Positions 33,602-45,179 of a stretch of DNA of 64,000 nt are shown here, in pieces. This DNA comes from Amyloporia xantha (Eukaryota > Basidiomycota > Agaricomycetes > Polyporales > Adustoporiaceae). Location: positions 3,906,001 through 3,970,000 of the forward strand of contig JAYKKR010000002.1 of assembly GCA_036971615.1 (NCBI GenBank). Reading direction: 5' to 3'. The notes under the pieces are model-generated. The model did no database searches. It was not told the origin of the DNA and saw only the letters and a program-made list of their open reading frames with translations. Numbering within the stretch: position 1 is the first letter of the stretch; each line of letters opens with the position of its first letter. The translations under genes were made by a program, and so were the position numbers.

Positions 33602-34469
33602 ATGGATCCAGTCAACAATTTTGACGTGCAAAAGTCATCGGTAGAGTCTCCTTTGCCTCCAGGTTCCTATGTTTTACTGATGCCGTGGTTGTCAGAGAGA
33701 GATCTTATCCATGGACGTAGATCCTACCAACGACGTGGAGAGCTTGTACCGAATCCGTCTAGACGATCAGGTCAAATATCTCCTCGTCGAGCCTAATACC
33801 TTCGATGAAGAAACCCTCAGCTTTCCCCCTGCTTTTTTCGAACATTTGCCACCACTACCCTCGGGCGACTGGTCACAAGCTCGCATATATCGCAACGCTG
33901 ACGGAGTTTCCGTTGAACTCTCGTACAATGAACTGGCAGGAGTCGATGCGTCTTACCACTGGCACCCTAATATGATCGATGTTCTCTCCCTTACCCCCGT
34001 GGATTCTATATCGGCAAGGGTCCGCCTTGTCAAATGGGGCTCAAGACTCGCCGTCGCAAAACTTGCGCGGTTCGAGTTCGAGATATCCTATGTGGAGAAA
34101 GAAACCGCCATGTACTACAACATTGACGGTCACGGCATCGGACCTGCATTTCTAGGGCATTTGACTGAGAATGGGCGGGTGATGGGCTTTCTTATAGAAT
34201 GGATGGAGGGGACTCACGGGAGCATTGGGGATCTCCAAGTCTGTGAGGATCTCGTCAAGCGACTCCACTCGCTGGCTATTCTACATCATGATGTGAACAG
34301 GTACAATTTCCTGATCGCACCTACCGGGGCCACATTGATCGACTTTGAGAGTGCAAGATTGGACCCGAGCAAAGAGGAAATGGATCGAGAGTTGGATAGT
34401 TTAGCAGGACAATTAGTCAGTGAGTCTAATGAAGGAAACCATCACATTATTATGCCGATGGATCCATAA
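33602..34469 (+). CDS. Kinase-fold (APH/RIO-like) protein, intact copy
   Basis: Start at 33602 (MDPVNNFDVQKSS), one intron, then REILSMDVDPTNDVESL, DDQVKYLLVEPNTFDEE, a conserved lobe VVKWGSRLAVAKLARFEFE-like region, GIGPAFLGHLTENGRVMGFL and IEWMEGTHGS. The catalytic loop is LHHDVNRYNFL and the metal-binding motif LIDFES. About 270 residues, single domain, cytosolic. This fungal family is usually annotated as alpha-galactosidase A, which I consider misleading: no glycosidase motif is visible. Residue HHD replaces the HGD of the left copy. Substrate unknown. Confidence 0.8.
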
Positions 34470-34850
34470 AGTCGATTATTGTGAGCCTCATTATAGACCG
34501 AAATGTATACATTTTGCCATGGACCATGTGCTAGCGCGACAAGCTACTTATGACCTTGTCGGATACTACTCGTGTCAGTGACACAATAGAAACACCGAAA
34601 GGAACATAAATTATTCACCAAAGGAAGCAATTTGGCCCATAGTCTTCAATGCAGTCCTGCAGCTAAATTTGAATCTATTGTCAATCCGGCCGTTTCAAGA
34701 CCAGTCTGACAGGCAGAGTCTTGACTCGTGGGTTGAGAATTGGAAGCGACAATAGACATACTGACTGGTTCTACGTGGATCTGCAGCTCCGTATTCCGAA
34801 CGACGTGAGGACGACGCTTCTGTAAACATGAACGTGGTCAGGAGGCCACA

Positions 34851-35109
34851 TATGAATCTGGATAGGGCATTCATTAAGCAACGCCATGTGATGCAGCTGT
34901 ATACATAATAATGCATAGTCGGCTTCTCACTCATCTTGATGGGCACGCTGATACTTGCATGCGGCATGAGCTAAGGACTTATAGTCTGGGCACCGACTGA
35001 AACAGACCTCCCTAGGACTTCAGAGAGACCTCAATATATGTGATGCCAAAAATATCGTACCCTACGAACAAGAACAGGCTCCATGGGCGTATTCAGTCAC
35101 AGTCGCGGT
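34851..35109. other. Intergenic, end of duplication to VPS11 stop
   Basis: Nothing coding supported. It contains the 3' flank of the duplicated unit and the 3' UTR of VPS11. Confidence 0.4.
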
Positions 35110-38100
35110 CTATGCAGCAGCTTCTTCCAGCCTTGCGAGATTCATCGCACCTCGTCCGAAACCTGCCGCGAGCGCGTTAAACCCACCGTCACGCACTTCC
35201 TGCAAGAAGACATCGTGCTGGTCTGCTAAGCGTTCATTGTTGCTCCTAATCTCGCGTATAAGCCCATGAGCACGGGCGCAGTTCGGGCATTCAGTCTCGT
35301 GCTCTCCAAGACATCTATCGTAGCGGAAGTGATTAGAGGCGTCGAAGATGTGAATGAGGGAGTCATGAGCATATGTAAAGCAACTCGAAGGAATTTAAGA
35401 ACACCCACCGTTGGTGATAGCTATGGCTGCACATAAAGTGCACGCTGGGAAGGTCAAGCTGGCCTTGACACGCAGCGCACTGCGTGACGTGGAACACGCG
35501 CGGGTGATCAGGATCGCTGAGCTCTTCCACTTGCTTTAGCTTCGCCTGCGTCTCTGCGCGATATGATTGGATGAGTTGTTGATCCTGGAGGAAGCGCAAT
35601 ATTGTCGTCAGCAGCTGTCATCCAGCACGTCTGGCGGTATTGACAGCGGAGCAGTATGGGAACATCACTTACCAGGCTGACCGCCTGTCTCCCCTCAGTG
35701 ATCACTCTGGCCAACCAAGACCGCACTATACCAACACCGACGACATCGTTTCGCCCAAGCACCCTCACCACCTCCATGGGCTGCATGACACCCCTCTCCT
35801 CCACCTCCCGCAGCACGTCTTTCACATCCTCTTCATGTTTTCTGAGTAGTGCAGGCTCAGAGGTAAGGAAACGTAGGACAAGCGCATACAAAGACGGATG
35901 CGCAGGACCGTAGAGGCGGAGGGCGCGTACAACTTCCTCAGACGCAGAAGCCGTAGCTGACTCCGAAGAGCGATGACGGCCCATCCAGAACCGTAAAATA
36001 TCCTCGTGCATTCCGGCCCGTTCCCATAGCAATACCAACCCAGGCGTAAATGCTCGAGTAGAACATATGATCAGGGCATGTGTCGGATCGTATGGGATAT
36101 GCTCTTGTTCACTTCGCAGAACACGCAGCGCCTTCTCCTCGCTCGTCTTCTTGTCCTGCAACGACCCACTAGGAGCAAGATAGAGCTCAAGCAGCGTGTT
36201 CCACACCGCGGCCTGATCTCGCCGCTCCGCTTCCTCGTCGGCATTCGGATCGGGTTCTACTTCATCTGGCTTTTCAGCTCCCGGGTCGACGGTCTGGCCC
36301 CAGCGCTTCAATGCGACAGCCTCAAGGAAGCGCACAAAGCAGTCCAGGTGGTCGACGAAATGTGCAAAGAACAAATGGGGCGAGGGGCGTTTGATACTGT
36401 TCACAATCGGTCTGGAGGGAGAAGGAGCTGTAGCTGTAGGCGTTGAGGGGGAGGGGTCGACGTCCGAGATAGGTCCTGATCATGACCAGCAATAGATTCG
36501 TGCCGAGTGACTGTACCAGGCCTCACGGTAGTAGTGGAAGCAGATGAAGCAGCAGCATTCCCATGCTCTGATGTGGAGGTAGATGAGGACACTGGGGCAG
36601 GGGTGGTTGTACGGTTCAGTGCGAGGTATGACAGATACGAGGGACCGGTATTGTTGGTGCTCGCCTGGCGTGTGGGTGTAGCACGCTCATCCTTATCTTT
36701 CTCTTCGTCAAACGTGAGCGGAGCGAGGCTAGTACAGATGTCGATGAGGAGCTGGGTTGTCTCCTCTGGAAGGCTGCTCAGCATGGCGCGACCGTATCGC
36801 GCCAGATTGGCTTCCGCCTGTTGACACAGAGTGAGAATGCATAAGCTCCAGACTCACAGTTAGACCTACCGCCTCCGTGCCCAACCTTCTCAAATATATC
36901 AAGGCATCCCCGTAATTGCTAGCATCTTCTATCTGTATCCTGAGATAGTCTTCATGCCTTTCGTACTTCTTTCGCAAGATATGAGGCATGTTCGAAATAG
37001 CCCGCCTGACGACAGACGCGAATGGCAGTGTCGAGGTCGAACGGAAGCTCGTCTGTCGGGCGAGCAGCTTCGCGTTTGATGAAGGCGTCGAGGCGGCTCA
37101 CATCTTTGAGTTTCGTGTAGGTATTGAGGAGAAGAGTGGTATGGTCAGCGTTGGCGCGGCCAAGAGCGTGTAGCTCCTGAAGGTATGTGACGAGATTGTG
37201 AATTCGTTGAGCATCGAGAAACTGCTGGAAGAATTAGTTCTGGTAACAGAGTCGAACGAAAATACTTACCTTGCGGATGACATAGCTGGGAGGGACGTGG
37301 CCAATAGTCTTTAGGTACTGCTGCACAGCGCCGTCATAGTCGGCCTTGGCGTACAGGTGGTCCCCAAAACGGCGGTGGATCTCCGCGACTCCAGCTGCGT
37401 CGAGACCCTGGCTTTTCGCGACGTTGAGGGCAATGAGATAAAGCGACTTCCGGTAGAGCATATCCAGTTTGGCTGATGTCGGCTTCTCCTCTAGGCACGA
37501 TAGCTATCTCCGCAACAAGATCCATTAGTGAACACAGCTGCTAGAAGATATGCACATACCGAGCCGTCATTCGACAGGATGTAGATCTGACCGAAAGCCA
37601 CCAGTACCTCCCTCACGCCCTCGGCAATTGTCCCCGTGTACGCTACAAACTTGTTCTCGAGGTCAAAGACCGTCACTCTAGTGATCTCTTCGTCACCTGT
37701 GCCCTTCGTTCTGGCAGCAATGTTCCGGACTGTCGCAGAGGCGGCGCTTGTGGTGGGCGCAATCGGTGGCGACACGATCACCAAGTAATTCCTGTGCGTG
37801 TGCACTGCTGCCTTCTCACCTGCCCACTCGTTAGTCAATCAGAATGTGCACCTCAGAAGCTGCGCACACCTTCATATGCATACGACGAGCCCCGGCTGTC
37901 TGTGCCACAAACATAAACCGCCTCATCTCTTGCTACCACCACGTCCCTTCCATTCCAATCCATTGCAGCACAGCCAAGCCCGCATCCTACCTCACTGACC
38001 ACTGTTGCAGGTCCGCCGCTCCCCTTTCCGCTGGCCTGGTAGGCAAGAACCCGATTCAAAGTCACAATAAACAAGTACGTGTTCGGGCTGTCCTCCCCAG

Positions 38101-38953
38101 GCTCCCGAAACCCTAGTCCTGTGATAGGCTCTCCAGGAGATTCGTGCACTACTCGCGGCTTCGGGAGTGAAGAAAGGGAGGTTGACCCTGAAAAGATCGA
38201 CTGATCAAGATGTCGGTAAAGCAATACCGTGCCATCTCCCAGTCCAATTGCAAGGTATGCCAGTGTGGCTGATAGTGCAATTGTGGACACCTACGGAGGA
38301 ATTCAGACGCGATAACGAACGAGAGTGCATATGCCTACTGGATGTGGACGGCTCCCACTTTGCGCCTTCGTCGACCTTAGTAGTACCGGGGCACCTGTCT
38401 TCTTATCGCTATGTTCCAGGTCCCAAACCTTGAGGAATGGATGTCGCGCTGAGTCTTCCTCCTGTAAATGCTCTATGGTCAACCTGCCCAAATGACATGA
38501 ACGAACATGAACGAGAGTTATGACGCACCCCAAGCGTGATCAAGACTCCCCGCCTTTCCGCCATATGCGTCACACGCCCACCCGTGTGCGCGATCCAGCT
38601 TTTCATAATTTCGAATTCGCGGTTGAGCTGATAGACGCTGCCATGGATATCCGCGACTAAAGCACCAACGGGGGAAGAACATAGCGTCGATATTTCTGGC
38701 GTTTTCTGTACATTTATTGCGCAGGGTAAAGCCCGGAATGTGAGATACGGCTGATGAGAGTAAGTGCAATGGCATACCTTGAATATTTCAGGCGTGCTCC
38801 CTAAGTCGTGGACATCTCGTACTGGGACAAGGTCGAAGAACGTGAATTGCTTCCACTGGGACAAGACTACGGTTCATTCGTCCGTGTCTAATAGTTCTGG
38901 CTTTGTTGGAAACTCACTGCAGGGGCGGAGAGCGCTGCTGGCTGCACAGACAT
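35110..38953 (-). CDS. VPS11: Vacuolar sorting protein VPS11 (PEP5), HOPS/CORVET core subunit
   Basis: Start at 38953 (MSVQPAALSAPA), spliced to WKQFTFFDLVPVRDVHDLG; the acceptor choice cccag|TGG keeps the frame. The N-terminal part is a beta-propeller with WD-like repeats (GDGTVLLYRHL, RVTVFDLENKFVAYTG). An alpha-solenoid/clathrin-repeat region follows (EIHRRFGDHLYAKADYDGAV, YLKTIGHVPPSYVIRKFLDA, AARPTDELPFDLDTAIRVCR). The C-terminal RING-H2 (CAACQGQL, FMCSHSYHQRC, ECPNC) is completed across an intron. It ends with MNLARLEEAAA at 35110. VPS11 scaffolds endosome/vacuole tethering and acts at endosomal and vacuolar membranes. A low-complexity Ser/Thr insert lies near 36450-36700. Length about 1,000-1,050 residues is normal. 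Confidence 0.9.
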
Positions 38954-39341
38954 CGCGTGAGGCTTTCGGTATTATAAGTAACAGCCCGATATTGTCCCCA
39001 GTGGATATTTAGTTCCACGTCAAAGACGTCCTTGAAGGCTATTAGCAAGATGCAGCGTAGGTACTCGTAGTACTTAGTACTAGATACGATGAATAGATGA
39101 GCACTATAACCATGCTTAACGGCCTGTATGAAGCCCTTTACTCGCGACTTATAGTCAAATTGAAACTCCGAAAGCGAGGATAGGCGCCCGCTGCGAGCTC
39201 CTGGCCTTCCCGAACGGTGACGAGCCAACTCATTCCTCACCACTTGCTCACCCACTCTCGTACGTCCGCCGACTACACTATTATCTCACCCTTTTTTCTG
39301 AGCTGTCTTTGTTTTTGCAGACAACTACACCGTACGACAAC
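38954..39341. promoter_or_regulatory. Divergent promoter VPS11 / ATP18
   Basis: 388 bases between divergent ATGs. The ATP18 side has a pyrimidine-rich leader (39285-39320). A minus-strand ORF across 38914-39255 is not supported. Confidence 0.45.
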
Positions 39342-39734
39342 ATGAGCTTCCTTGGTCTCCGCAAGTGGCCGACGCCCGTACGTCCTGTCGCCTAACCACT
39401 CGCAGAATGCACTTGAATCACTCAATCCAATTTTGACGTTATTCTATCGGATTTAGGTCGCCAAGCCGATGTGGCCTTTTGTTGCCGCTGGTACTATCAC
39501 GTACTTCCTTGTCGCGATGGCACAAGACATGGGTGTCAAGTGTACGTCGTCTTTTATCCTTCCGGCGTCTTGTCTTCATTCTCCATATGCAACTCTTCCC
39601 GACATAACCACTTCTTTCTTAAATCTACTGAGGCCTTACTCTGACCTAACACACGCACCCTTGCAGCTGAGGCTTACCGCAACGACCCACGCAACCCGTA
39701 CGCTGCGCAAATCGCGAAGGAGTCGCACCATTAG
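39342..39734 (+). CDS. ATP18: Mitochondrial F1Fo-ATP synthase subunit j (i/j)
   Basis: Three exons: MSFLGLRKWPTP | VAKPMWPFVAAGTITYFLVAM then AQDMGVK | SEAYRNDPRNPYAAQIAKES, with stop at 39734. About 62 residues with one transmembrane segment (WPFVAAGTITYFLVAM) and the conserved RNDPRNPYA tail. This is the fungal Atp18/subunit j signature in the Fo peripheral/dimerisation part of the inner membrane complex. The phases and the gtacgt donors agree. It is too short to be found by length-based gene calling. Confidence 0.88.
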
Positions 39735-40588
39735 AGAAAAAGTTTGGCCAAGGATTGGTGTTGTAGTAGACTGCCGCATAGGTGCTCCGTATCCAACGTA
39801 TTCGAATATCTCCTGAATTCGATTTGCGAGTGTAGTCCTGGTGAAGGTGCTTTCGTAAGGCATGATGCCAGTTTGCATGCATCGTACATGGTTGGTAAGC
39901 GCGGCCAACCTCTTCATCGTGTCCAGTGCATTGTGCGGCATGTGTTCGCAGCTTTGATGAGTCGACAGTAGCGATGGCGGTGTGATCACTGATCGGCTAA
40001 CGTCTTACTATCCTAAGGCTAGCTGCTCCCAACTATGCTGTGGCGCTAAGCATTGGACGTAATCACTTGAGGCTGCTGCAGCTTGTAGGTACTGTACACA
40101 AGATAGCGACAGTATCTGCGTTCCGCGGCAAATGCAGTACGTGGTTCTGTACCCTGAGCCCTGCAACAACTAAACTCGATAGCGGCATCAACAGTCGGAA
40201 TGCGCGCAGTGGAGGCATGGCTGTCCTGCAGCATTTTTGTCAACGTGGCAGAGCTGCGCCCTTGATTGACATCAACTTGAAACTGCTGCATCTTGTACTC
40301 ACTGCACGCAAGATTGACGTTGTACTTCCGCAGCAATTGCCGTAGCGCTGATCTGCACCCCTTAACGGATCACAGCATCGTGCGGCAGCTAAACTTGACA
40401 GCGGCATCCACTGTCGACAAGCGCGCAGCGGAGGCATCACTGTTGTGCAACATTTCTGTCGGCGCAGCAGAGTTGCGTCTTTGTCTTGGCAAGTGAGTCG
40501 GGCTAGTATATAACTCATGACAAGTGCAGTGGTGAGTCCCAAGTCCATCTATTCACTCCTCACTCATCCACGCACCCGCTTAATCAAC
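39735..40588. other. Non-coding stretch holding a tandem repeat
   Basis: 850 bases between ATP18 and the next plus-strand gene. Apart from the repeat at 40065-40490, only the ATP18 3' UTR and the promoter of the next gene are expected. Confidence 0.5.
40065..40490. repeat. Two imperfect tandem copies of a ~210-base unit
   Basis: Copy 1 starts at 40065 (acttgaggctgctgcagctt) and copy 2 at 40275 (acttgaaactgctgcatctt). Both continue in register through matching blocks such as agcggcatc-a-ac-gtcg, gcgcgcag-ggaggcat and ttgt-c-cagagctgcg-like sequence. Divergence is roughly 20-25 percent by eye. It is not open in a shared frame, so it is probably an old local duplication. Confidence 0.7.
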
Positions 40589-41514
40589 ATGAACGTCCTC
40601 GCTATAGGAGCTTCCAGAAACATTGGCTACTTCGCTGCTGTTAGGCTACTGGGTGAGTCCGTCCACCATTCTTACCATGTTCTTGACTAATTGGCTGGTC
40701 AATCTATAGAAAAAGGGGCGAATGTGACGTTCTTGCTACGCTCACCGTCTGCCTTCGATGCAGACACAACCATCCAGCGCTATCTTACCTCCGGTTTTGC
40801 ACGACTCGTCAAAGGGGATGCCCTGAACAAAGATGATGTTCAAAGCGCTTGGAAAACGGCTGAAGAAGCAGGTGCGAGCAAGGGCATCGACCTCGTCCTC
40901 TTCACCGTCGGTAGGGTTCCTTTCTCTTCTAATTCCTGACTATCTCTAACGACTGTGGTTCCCCAGGCGGCACCCCAGCCTTCAGCCTCACCAAGGGCTT
41001 TGTCATCTCCCCGCCCGACCTCTGTACGCGAGCGCTCCTCACCTTGCTTTCCATTTTCCCCACCACAGGCCCGCGCCTCATCACTATTTCCTCCACGGGC
41101 CTTTCGCGCGCCTCACACGCTGCGCTCCCACTGGCCCTCAAACCCATGTACGGCTACCTGCTTCGCAGCCCGCATGCAGATAAGCTTGGAGCGGAGCGTG
41201 TCGTTGCGCACTGCGCGGGGTGGAAGTGGACGGACGAAGAGCCCAGTGAGAAGATCCTGCCTCAGGGGTGGCAAGAGAGGGAAGGTCTGATAGAGCCCGG
41301 CGAACTGAAACACCTCGTTGTAGTGAGGCCAGCACTACTGACGGACGGATCGTGCAAGGCAGAGGGCGCAACCAAGATTCCATACAGAACGGTGGATGGG
41401 GAACTCGACGGTGGTTACACTATCTCGAGGAAAGACGTTGCACATTTCCTGGTTGAGGGAGTTCTGCCGCAATGGGATCAATGGGAAGGGAAATGTATAA
41501 GCATTGCATATTGA
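40589..41514 (+). CDS. NAD(P)-binding Rossmann-fold protein (atypical SDR / NmrA-like)
   Basis: Start at 40589 (MNVLAIGASRNIGYFAAVRLL) with the dinucleotide motif GASRNIG. Exon 1 joins EKGANVTFLLRSPSAFD, and a second intron joins LVLFTVG|GTPAFSLTKGFVI. Later segments LITISSTGLSRASHAALP, LAGAERVVAHCAGW-like and LVVVRPALLTDG follow the usual strand/helix order of NmrA-like and atypical SDR proteins. A tail with ISRKDVAHFLVEGVL ends at 41514. No canonical YxxxK active site was seen, so a redox-sensing or isomerase/reductase role cannot be decided. About 270 residues, cytosolic. Confidence 0.8.
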
Positions 41515-41602
41515 TAGTCATTACGCAGAACATAGGATCTAGATTGGTTAATATAGTACATACTGTAGCCTGAATCAGGCGTCTAGAGGCATCGGCCAAC
41601 TG

Positions 41603-43346
41603 CTACGTGTTCATATGTTTGGAGCTGTGTCGTACGAACCGCGATACAATTTCCACCATCGGCCTCCTCAGCTCTGGGGTATCAAACTGCTGTGAATGAT
41701 CCAACTCCGGGTGAAAAAGCACCTCCAATTGATCCTTCCTCCACCTGAAGGTGTTGTCGTCATTCCCAGTCAAATACCGCTTAACTCCTCGCGCATCCAC
41801 TATTTGATCTCTCCCGCACAGCACCACAGCGCATTCACTCCCTTTCAGATCCTCCTTCCACAGCACGTTCTCCGTCCAGAAGAAATGCCGTGAAAGCGCA
41901 CGAGCAATATCCGGATCGCGGCTGGCGAAATACCACAGCTGCCACTCATTCGCCGTACGCGGCTCGCGGTACACGAAGTTGAACGCGACGGAGGGAAGAT
42001 AGAGCAGGAATGGAATAGGGTCGACAAGCAGCGAGGATACGACGCGGCGAGAGAAATCGGGATCCCGCAGAATGTGCGCGGCAAGGACGGTGCCATAGGA
42101 ATGAGCGGCAAGAACACATGTGGGCAGGTTGTGATGACCGAGGACGCGTGCAAGCGCAGAAAGCATGACAGGACGGTGGTAGGGTGGATGAGATATGCGC
42201 ATGCTAACGGACAGATTCTCGACCGCGATGATGCCTACATCGGGATCCGCGGCAGCAATTTCACGGAAGAACGTGACATATGGCCATAAACCAATCTGCG
42301 TATTGTCAGTAAGGGCGGCGTGGAATGAGTTGGAAGGGAGACATACCCCGATACCGTGAAGGAACAATACTGGTGATTTGGTCTTTGAGCGATGCGGACG
42401 ATACCAATAAGTAATTTCGGAACGTGGAGATCGCTGTGAGAGCAGGGAAATCCACCTAGGAGGGAAGCAAATAAACGGGTTCCTGCTGCCGAAGTGCTTG
42501 AAGCCTTGCACCAGCAAATAGATGCAAGTGATGGAGTCCACTGCCGCCACAATCTGTTCGGAGACATTGTCAGTTTAACTCCCGAAGTAAGGGCAGTAAT
42601 ATAACACACGGTGTACCAGACGAGCGGTCTATGGACCACCACGACAGGATCCAATGTCAATTTCATACATTTCGCGCCTGAGTTCCATCCTCGCTCTAGC
42701 TTCCTACCCATATATTCCTCCAGCCTCGTCAAGTACCCTTCCAGTTCTTCTGTCCATTCTTCTTGCTGGCCATCTCGGTTCGTGCTAAATAGTGCCCACA
42801 GCAACCATTCCTTCATGTTGTCCCGTTTGATTGACGCCGCAGGTGAATTAAAAAACCAACCGGTGGCCATATCGTAGTCAGTGATGTGAACAAAACATCT
42901 TGAGAAAACGGCTTCGCGCTCAGCTCTAGATAGAGGAGGCTGATGTAAAGCAGACTGTCAAAAATTGCATTAGTTTATCCTGGTAGAAATTCGTTCGAGA
43001 GAGCGAGCGCTTCGATCTCCTTAGATTCCAGCGACGAGCATATACCCAGATAGATCTGTTCAACGATGTATACAGATAGGCTCCATTGGATGCAACAAAC
43101 AGAGCAAGCTTTCTATTGTTTCTGGCATATATTGCTTACCTGCTGCAACCAACGACTTCTCGGCAGATAGACAAAAAGGTAGAACGACGCTTCCGCGATG
43201 GCATAGAAACCAATCCACCGAGAGAAAAGAAACCTTCCTGCGTGCCAACTAGCGAAAGTATAGGCAATACCCAGGGGTGCAATGAGGCGAAGACATAAGA
43301 TGCAAACGCGAATAAAGATGTACTCGGGAATAGAGTTCCCAATCAT
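41603..43346 (-). CDS. Membrane-associated alpha/beta hydrolase
   Basis: Start at 43346 (MIGNSIPEYIFIRVCILCL). Two hydrophobic segments lie in the first 70 residues (RLIAPLGIAYTFA, AIAEASFYLFVYL), suggesting membrane anchoring. The middle part (EWLLWALFSTNR, EELEGYLTRLEEYMGRKLE, VWYT) joins AVDSITCIYLLVQGF by an intron. The hydrolase fold has oxyanion motif LFLHGIG, nucleophile elbow AAHSYGTVLAAH (Ser), a candidate acid in LCGRDQIVD and the catalytic His in LDHSQQFD near the C-terminus, with stop at 41603. About 500 residues. This basidiomycete family is uncharacterised; a lipid ester substrate is plausible only because of the membrane segments. Confidence 0.8.
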
Positions 43347-43647
43347 CGCGAAGATGCCTAGAAATTTCGTCCGGATGTCGCGACAGTCGTGAAATACAAG
43401 CCGGAGAATACGCAGGTGGGTTCACGCAGAGTTGGAATTGAACATGAGGGGTAGTGCCTTGGGGCCATCGCCCCTGGTGAAGACGACCATGTCACTACGC
43501 AATTGAGACCGGCGGACACCGCTGCCGCCACAACAACCTGCCGGATTTGGACTCCGCTCCGGTTTCCTGCGCTGTATTCCGCTCTGCGTTGAACTTTGTT
43601 TGGCAACCTCATCTTTGCCGACCACTCCCATCCCTCGGCGACTCGCA
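43347..43647. promoter_or_regulatory. Divergent promoter hydrolase / BuGZ-like gene
   Basis: 301 bases between divergent ATGs. No TATA box recognised. Confidence 0.45.
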
Positions 43648-45179
43648 ATGGCCAAAAAGAAGAATAAACAGGTGAAAATGGGCTGGTTCATGGCCTATGA
43701 TATGTTTATCTCATTGATTGTCAGATCATCCGTCCTTGGTGCTGGTACTGTGAGCGGGAGTTTGAAGATGAGAAGGGTGAGGGTCTACGCAATGATGCAG
43801 TTGCTGGCAGCGGCTGATGAGCTATCTGTGCAATAGTTCTAATGCAGCATCAGAAGGCCAAGCACTTCAAGTGTAATCTATGCCCTCGACGGTTGAACAC
43901 GGCTGGTGGTCTGGCAGTTCATATTCAGCAGGTCCATAAGCTTGAGCCGGAAAAGTGTGTACCGATCTGTTTGCTATTCACCCATTCTAACCGATTGTCA
44001 CAGCCTTCCACGTATCGAAAACGCATTGCCTGGACGTGATGGATATGAAGTCGAAATCTTCGGCATGGAAGGTATTCCTGCCCCTGATGTCGCGGACTAC
44101 AAGCGCCGTAAGGAGATAGAGCTTGGTCTGAACCCTGGAACTATTTCGCAGCCGCAGTCCAAGAGGCCGAAGCTTGACAATCGCCCTCTAACAGAGGAAG
44201 AGCTCAAGGCACAGCTAGCAGCTCATAGGGCGCTCATGGGCGCATCAGAGGGTACAGCAGCTCCTGCGACTCCCGACTCCTCTGGTGCTGTCTTTGGCGC
44301 TCCTCCCCAAGCCTATAATGTCCCGCCCACGCCGGCCCCCGGAATGATGCCGCCTTCCGCCATGTCTCCTCCGGGTATGCCTCATATGATGCCTCCAGGT
44401 GCGCCACCTTTTATCCCACCTGGATTCCCAGGATTCCCTGGCATGCCGGGTATGGGGCTTCCTCCAGGGTAAGCTTATCAATGTGCGTGATGTGTGTAGT
44501 CAAACACTGACACCTCGGACATCAGTCCTCCTCCACCTGGTTTTCCCATGCCACCGTTTGCTGGATCTCCGCCGCCAGGTCTCATGCCTCCTGGGATGCC
44601 GCCTCCTCCTTTCCTTCCCGGCGGCCGTCCACCTTTCCCGCCGCCTCCTTTCCTGCCTCCAGGAATGTCGCCGCCTCCTGGTTTCTCCCCTCCTCCACTC
44701 AATGGCATGGTACCGCCTCACATGCCACCGCCAATGCATGCTGCTGCTTCATTGTCACCGCCATCTGGGACGCCAGGAGCTCCTCCCCCTCCAGCGCAAG
44801 GAGCGCCTGTTCCATCGCCTCCCGCTAATGCTCCTGCGCCCTCGCCTCTGCAGGCCAACCCCTCACCTGCCGCTCCTCCAGCAGTCGCGCCTTCGCTCAC
44901 TCTTCCTGATCCCACACTCGCCCAAACGAACCCACCATTCAAGAAAAAGCGACAGCGCTCAAATGGTCTGATCCCAACTTCTCTCCCGTATGTTTCATTT
45001 CAAGTACGAAATCAATTCTGGCTAACCGTTCGATTTAGGAGGAGACACGTGCGATACACCCGAAGTATTACTTCTCGAAGGAGCACGCCACCCAAAGGAA
45101 GGAGGATGGTCCATATGCGACCCCTGCCCACGAGGAGAGCAGGGGTAAAAAGAGAGCGAGGGCCGAAGACTTTTTGTAA
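43648..45179 (+). CDS. BuGZ/ZNF207-like zinc-finger protein
   Basis: Start at 43648 (MAKKKNKQ), spliced to [17 protein letters not shown], then [19 protein letters not shown] and [21 protein letters not shown]. These are two C2H2 fingers (CWYC...H...H, CNLC...H...H). After [22 protein letters not shown] comes a very long Pro/Gly/Met-rich tract (about 44290-44930), then a C-terminal segment [20 protein letters not shown] ending RARAEDFL at 45179. The two fingers, the IENAxPGR motif and the PGM-rich tail match human ZNF207/BuGZ and its fungal relatives, which bind microtubules, the checkpoint protein Bub3 and spliceosomal factors. The nuclear/spindle role is by homology. Confidence 0.85.

Larger units (their letters stand above)
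32566..34850. repeat. Tandem segmental duplication, right unit (intact)
   Basis: Second copy of the unit described at 29770-32565, about 2.3 kb, directly adjoining it in the same orientation. It carries the intact divergent gene pair 32963-33313 and 33602-34469. Confidence 0.8.

Noticed and set aside
31316..34469. Alpha-galactosidase A function for the paired genes
   Set aside because: The visible motifs are HxDxNxxN and DFE of a kinase fold; no glycosidase active-site motif is present.
38914..39255. Minus-strand ORF upstream of VPS11
   Set aside because: It overlaps the first VPS11 exon and the divergent promoter, with no family match.
44478..44708. Gly-rich minus-strand ORFs opposite the BuGZ-like proline tract
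   Set aside because: Pure mirror of the Pro/Gly/Met-rich coding sequence on the plus strand.
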